Part shown: positions 6,842 through 9,631 of the stretch, piece after piece
Layout: each line of letters opens with the position of its first letter
Position numbering within the stretch: position 1 is the stretch's first letter
DNA from: an uncultured Porphyromonadaceae bacterium
GTDB lineage: Bacteria > Bacteroidota > Bacteroidia > Bacteroidales > Muribaculaceae
Reading direction: 5' to 3'
Length of the DNA: 9,631 nucleotides
NCBI GenBank assembly: GCA_947175225.1
Contig: CAMWLX010000102.1
Coordinates: 1-9,631, forward strand
The notes under the pieces: generated by a model
Databases searched by the model: none
Told to the model about the DNA's origin: nothing
The model's input: the letters and a program-made list of their open reading frames with translations, nothing else
Position numbers and translations under genes: made by a program

Positions 6842-8203
6842 TCAAAATGGGAAGTTGATACCCATATGGAAGTCGCAGTTTGAAGTCAAAGGTATGTGAT
6901 TTTTATCCATCTTCATAGCTGCATAGTCCATACCTATGAGGAAATTGAAGCCTTTGTTCCCAAGACTGAGGAGGAAACCGTAGTTTACTCCATAAGTTCC
7001 GGCAGCTCCACTGATCGAAGCTGCAACTCCCTTTACAGGCTCGACGTTTGCTGACAAACGGAATTCCGTTGAAGGGAAAATCGAGCTCAAGTTAGTGGTG
7101 TTGAGCAAGCCGAAGTGAAGCTTGTCGTAAAATGGGAACTTATAGTCAACGCCGGCACGCATTTTTCCTTGCACAGCCATAGATGAAGAAACAGTGCCGT
7201 TATCCTTCAGCTCATACAATGGAGAAAGATCGTCTACAAGTGAGTCCCAACTGTCACCATGGTCTCCTACGCCGATGACGTGGTTATCTGTCTCAAAAGA
7301 TTTTGTCCCGTTGGTGGAAGCTTCCTGAACTTTGCTGAAACTGAGCACTCCAAGATCGGTAAAAGCAAGAGAGAAAACGAAGTCACTCCACTGATAGGTT
7401 GCACCCAGGTCAAAAGCAAACCCGAAACCATTGACACCAAACTTGATGTCATCTGTATTGACACCACTTACATAGTGCGCTCCGGTCCTGTCATTTACTT
7501 TTGTCTCATATTTCAATCCATCCATGCCTATGCGCAAATTAGCGTTGGCACGAGCCTTCCAGTTGTTTTCGCCAAGTTCCAGTTGAAGCTCATCAAAATT
7601 CGCTTCAGCGAAAGCCACTGGAAGCAAAAATTTCAGGCTGACGCCAGCTCTAAGTCCCGGCACCCATTTGATATCCCTGGAATGATTGAGAGCGATCTCT
7701 GCATATGCAGCAGCCTTAGCCCTGAGATCCTTGATGTCATAAGTGTTATTGCCTATACCTTCCTTAAGAAGTGAGAATATGCTCTTTGGTAGAGCCAGGC
7801 TAACATTCTCCCTTACGTTGATCGCGATATTGTTGTAACCTCCAAATGCCTTGAAGCCTCCTTGAAGCACGTTAAGTCCGAGGCTCTGTGAAAGTCGGTT
7901 AGTGTCGTGAAGATTTCCGAGCACCTTATCGGTTTCAATTCCCGGATTCGTAAACAGTACGGTTTTGCCATCAAGCGGATATACCAGGTCGGTAGCACTG
8001 ATATTGCCGTTGACACCTACATTTAGATTTCCAAGAGCCGGAAAGCCAACATAGTTATTTCGATTTCCCATTGCAGGATTCATCTGCCATTTCATGTTGT
8101 AGTTTTCCATGAAGTATCCTGTAGATGATTCCTGAGCAAATGCTGACAGCATCGATACTGCAGCGACAGAAAGCGCGATTGATTTTTTATTTATGATGTT
8201 CAT
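6842..8203 (-). CDS. DUF5723 family outer membrane β-barrel protein
   Basis: A complete 453-residue exported protein. A signal peptide (MNIINKKSIALSVAAVSMLS..., cleavage near AFAQ at 21-24) is followed by the DUF5723-like opening, with YFMENYNMKWQMNPAMGNR (30-48) and YVGFPALGNLNVGVNGN (51-67), then many alternating amphipathic strands rich in Gly, Asn and aromatic residues. It ends in Phe (GINFPF), as outer membrane barrels often do. The family is Bacteroidota-specific and of unknown function. An outer membrane location is inferred from the signal and strand pattern. It starts 20 bases after the upstream β-rich gene, indicating co-transcription, and ends at the strong terminator. No Shine-Dalgarno is visible before the ATG. 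A PorV/FadL-like channel is an alternative description, but the opening motif favours DUF5723. Confidence 0.82.
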   Translation of the reverse strand: MNIINKKSIALSVAAVSMLSAFAQESSTGYFMENYNMKWQMNPAMGNRNNYVGFPALGNLNVGVNGNISATDLVYPLDGKTVLFTNPGIETDKVLGNLHDTNRLSQSLGLNVLQGGFKAFGGYNNIAINVRENVSLALPKSIFSLLKEGIGNNTYDIKDLRAKAAAYAEIALNHSRDIKWVPGLRAGVSLKFLLPVAFAEANFDELQLELGENNWKARANANLRIGMDGLKYETKVNDRTGAHYVSGVNTDDIKFGVNGFGFAFDLGATYQWSDFVFSLAFTDLGVLSFSKVQEASTNGTKSFETDNHVIGVGDHGDSWDSLVDDLSPLYELKDNGTVSSSMAVQGKMRAGVDYKFPFYDKLHFGLLNTTNLSSIFPSTEFRLSANVEPVKGVAASISGAAGTYGVNYGFLLSLGNKGFNFLIGMDYAAMKMDKNHIPLTSNCDFHMGINFPF

Positions 8204-8223
8204 TGCTGTTCAAAGCTTAGTTA

Positions 8224-9631
8224 TTATTCAAAATCAGTTTCATAATATCCGTCTACAGTAACCCTAATATTGTCAAGCTTTATGAAAAGATCGGGTCCAA
8301 GAGCTTCTGTATTATTCTCATTATCCTGCGAAACGAAGGCTCTGAATTTGACACCGTCAAAATTATGTATCGGACCATTAGCACCTTCTATGAAAAGTTC
8401 AACAGGCGAATTTGTACATTTAGGATCCACAGAGAAACGTGAACTGTTCTCCTTGACCGGGATTTCATTTCCTTTCTTGTCAATGGGTTGCACACTAAGT
8501 TCTACGCCGACAGGAAGATTAGTGCTACAATTTGCTTTTAAGTGAATCTTATTGATGTTCACATCATCAAGAGTGTCGCTTCCCCAACCGTCGACAGAAG
8601 TCTCATAAATCACTTTTGAGCCCTTATCAAAACCGAGAGGAGCAACGAAATTATAAGTTCCATCTGCTTTCCCAATTTTGCCAATCGGGAAATCTTCTAC
8701 AGTTCCGGCAAAAGTAATATTTTGGATATTGACAGAAATACTTTCTGGAAGACCGCCAATTTCTTCATCTCCGCTTGTCAAGATATCTCGAAGGCCACTG
8801 AAGTCAACTAATTCATACCCCTCTTTATATGTGCAGAAAGCTATATCTGAATGAGAGCCTGAAATGTTAAACTCTCCGCTTGTATGTTCTACATTTTTAC
8901 CACCCTTAAAATGTGAAGTAAGATTGATGTTGCCCGTTCCTTTCAGACCGTATTGACCCACAGGATTGTTAATGCTTATAAGAATCTGGGGATTAGCAAT
9001 CCTTATTTCAGTCTCAGGACTGTCAAGGAAATCAGGAAGACCGCTTAAAGATATTGGAGCTATATCGATCTCATCCATCTTGTAGTCTATGTCTCCGGAA
9101 AATGACGCCAAATCAAATTCCGAAACTTTATAGTCTACACTCACCACCAAGGGATTAGGAAGTGAAAGGTCGCGTATCACACCTGTGATATAACCACTTT
9201 CGATACCTATGTCGCCGGATATGTTGAGTTTCTGATCTTCGATTTTTCCTCGTTCTCCAAGTTCTATGCCATCCGCTTCCACCTTCAGGGTAGCCTTTCC
9301 ATACTCATTTACTGATATCTCTTGTATTTCATATTTACCGGTTTCAGAGTTATATCCCGCATCTGACGTCATAAGTCCCCATGGAAGCTGAATCATGATG
9401 TTCTTAAAGGTAATGGTATTCCCATTGGCAATGATAGACGACGGAACAGAAAGAGTGACTTCTACCTCTATTGGACGTTCAGTCTTAATGTCACTGAGTT
9501 TTTTCAGGGACTCATCAACGTTAGCCAATTCAAGATCATAAGATTGGAGAGCCACATCAGGAAGCTTGGTTTCAGGGAAAGGTATCTCAATTCCTGAGAT
9601 TGGAGGGAGTTGGGGCACGTTGACCGAAAGC
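8224..9631 (-). CDS. β-rich exported-type protein of unknown function (5' end beyond the window)
   Basis: The reading frame is open to the right edge, so at least 468 residues are present and the true start and any signal peptide are missing. The GTG at 9616-9618 is better read as an internal valine, since LSVN precedes it in frame and the peptide PQLPPISGIEIPFPETKLP has no export signal. The protein is almost wholly β-strand/turn in character, acidic, and rich in Asn, Gly and Ile. It contains LPNPLVVSVDYKV and, about 40 residues later, LSGLPDFL and ANPQILISINNPVGQYGL (191-225, counted from that valine). The last 20 residues, ending ETDFE, are strand-like. The gene closes with two tandem in-frame TAA codons (8224-8226, 8221-8223). 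I recall similar predicted lipoproteins in Bacteroidales but know no function. Linkage to the DUF5723 barrel suggests a periplasmic or surface partner. Confidence 0.8.
   Translation of the reverse strand, partial: LSVNVPQLPPISGIEIPFPETKLPDVALQSYDLELANVDESLKKLSDIKTERPIEVEVTLSVPSSIIANGNTITFKNIMIQLPWGLMTSDAGYNSETGKYEIQEISVNEYGKATLKVEADGIELGERGKIEDQKLNISGDIGIESGYITGVIRDLSLPNPLVVSVDYKVSEFDLASFSGDIDYKMDEIDIAPISLSGLPDFLDSPETEIRIANPQILISINNPVGQYGLKGTGNINLTSHFKGGKNVEHTSGEFNISGSHSDIAFCTYKEGYELVDFSGLRDILTSGDEEIGGLPESISVNIQNITFAGTVEDFPIGKIGKADGTYNFVAPLGFDKGSKVIYETSVDGWGSDTLDDVNINKIHLKANCSTNLPVGVELSVQPIDKKGNEIPVKENSSRFSVDPKCTNSPVELFIEGANGPIHNFDGVKFRAFVSQDNENNTEALGPDLFIKLDNIRVTVDGYYETDFE

Noticed and set aside
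7259..7774. 171-codon plus-strand frame
   Set aside because: It is antisense to the well-supported DUF5723 gene and has no signal or family motif.
8206..8213. Minus-strand AAGCTTTG just before the DUF5723 start as a -7 promoter box
   Set aside because: It breaks the TA of TAnnTTTG, has no -33 partner that I could see, and the 20-base gap favours co-transcription.
1..9631. tRNA, rRNA, CRISPR array, riboswitch or insertion sequence
   Set aside because: Nothing in the intergenic regions looked like a tRNA, spaced short repeats or transposase coding. Nearly all of the window is coding.

Overview
The window reads like a 9.6 kb assembly contig from a member of the Bacteroidota, most likely the order Bacteroidales. 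The reasons are a DUF5723-type outer membrane protein, a β-rich surface-type protein of a kind I associate with Bacteroidales, start codons with almost no Shine-Dalgarno pairing, and a TAnnTTTG-type -7 box ahead of the efflux operon. Genus cannot be settled from this sequence alone.

The first 44 bases are not genomic. They match an Illumina Nextera i5 adapter: the P5 tail, an 8-base index, the linker and the Tn5 mosaic end with two mismatches. Real sequence starts at 45, in the middle of a gene. The last gene also runs off the right edge, so both end genes are partial.

Left region (45-993, + strand): the C-terminal part of an AAA15/RloA-like ATPase, then after 7 bases an intact RloB-like protein with TOPRIM-like motifs. 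Such ATPase-nuclease pairs belong to the RloA/RloB and AbiL-like class of candidate phage-defence modules. Sample counts put this region near 36% GC, against about 45% in the efflux genes. A convergent intergenic region (994-1144) follows. It holds a perfect 21-bp inverted repeat and a related third copy of its left arm.

Middle region (1145-6712, - strand): a three-gene operon transcribed right to left. It encodes a periplasmic adaptor with a strongly histidine-rich N-terminus, an RND inner-membrane pump of the heavy-metal-efflux type, and a TolC/CzcC-like outer membrane channel. Together they would form a tripartite pump that expels a metal cation across both membranes. No regulator gene is present in the window.

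Right region (6782-9631, - strand): a partial β-rich protein of unknown function, 20 bases upstream of a DUF5723 outer membrane β-barrel protein. A clear rho-independent terminator ends this unit and separates it from the efflux operon promoter.
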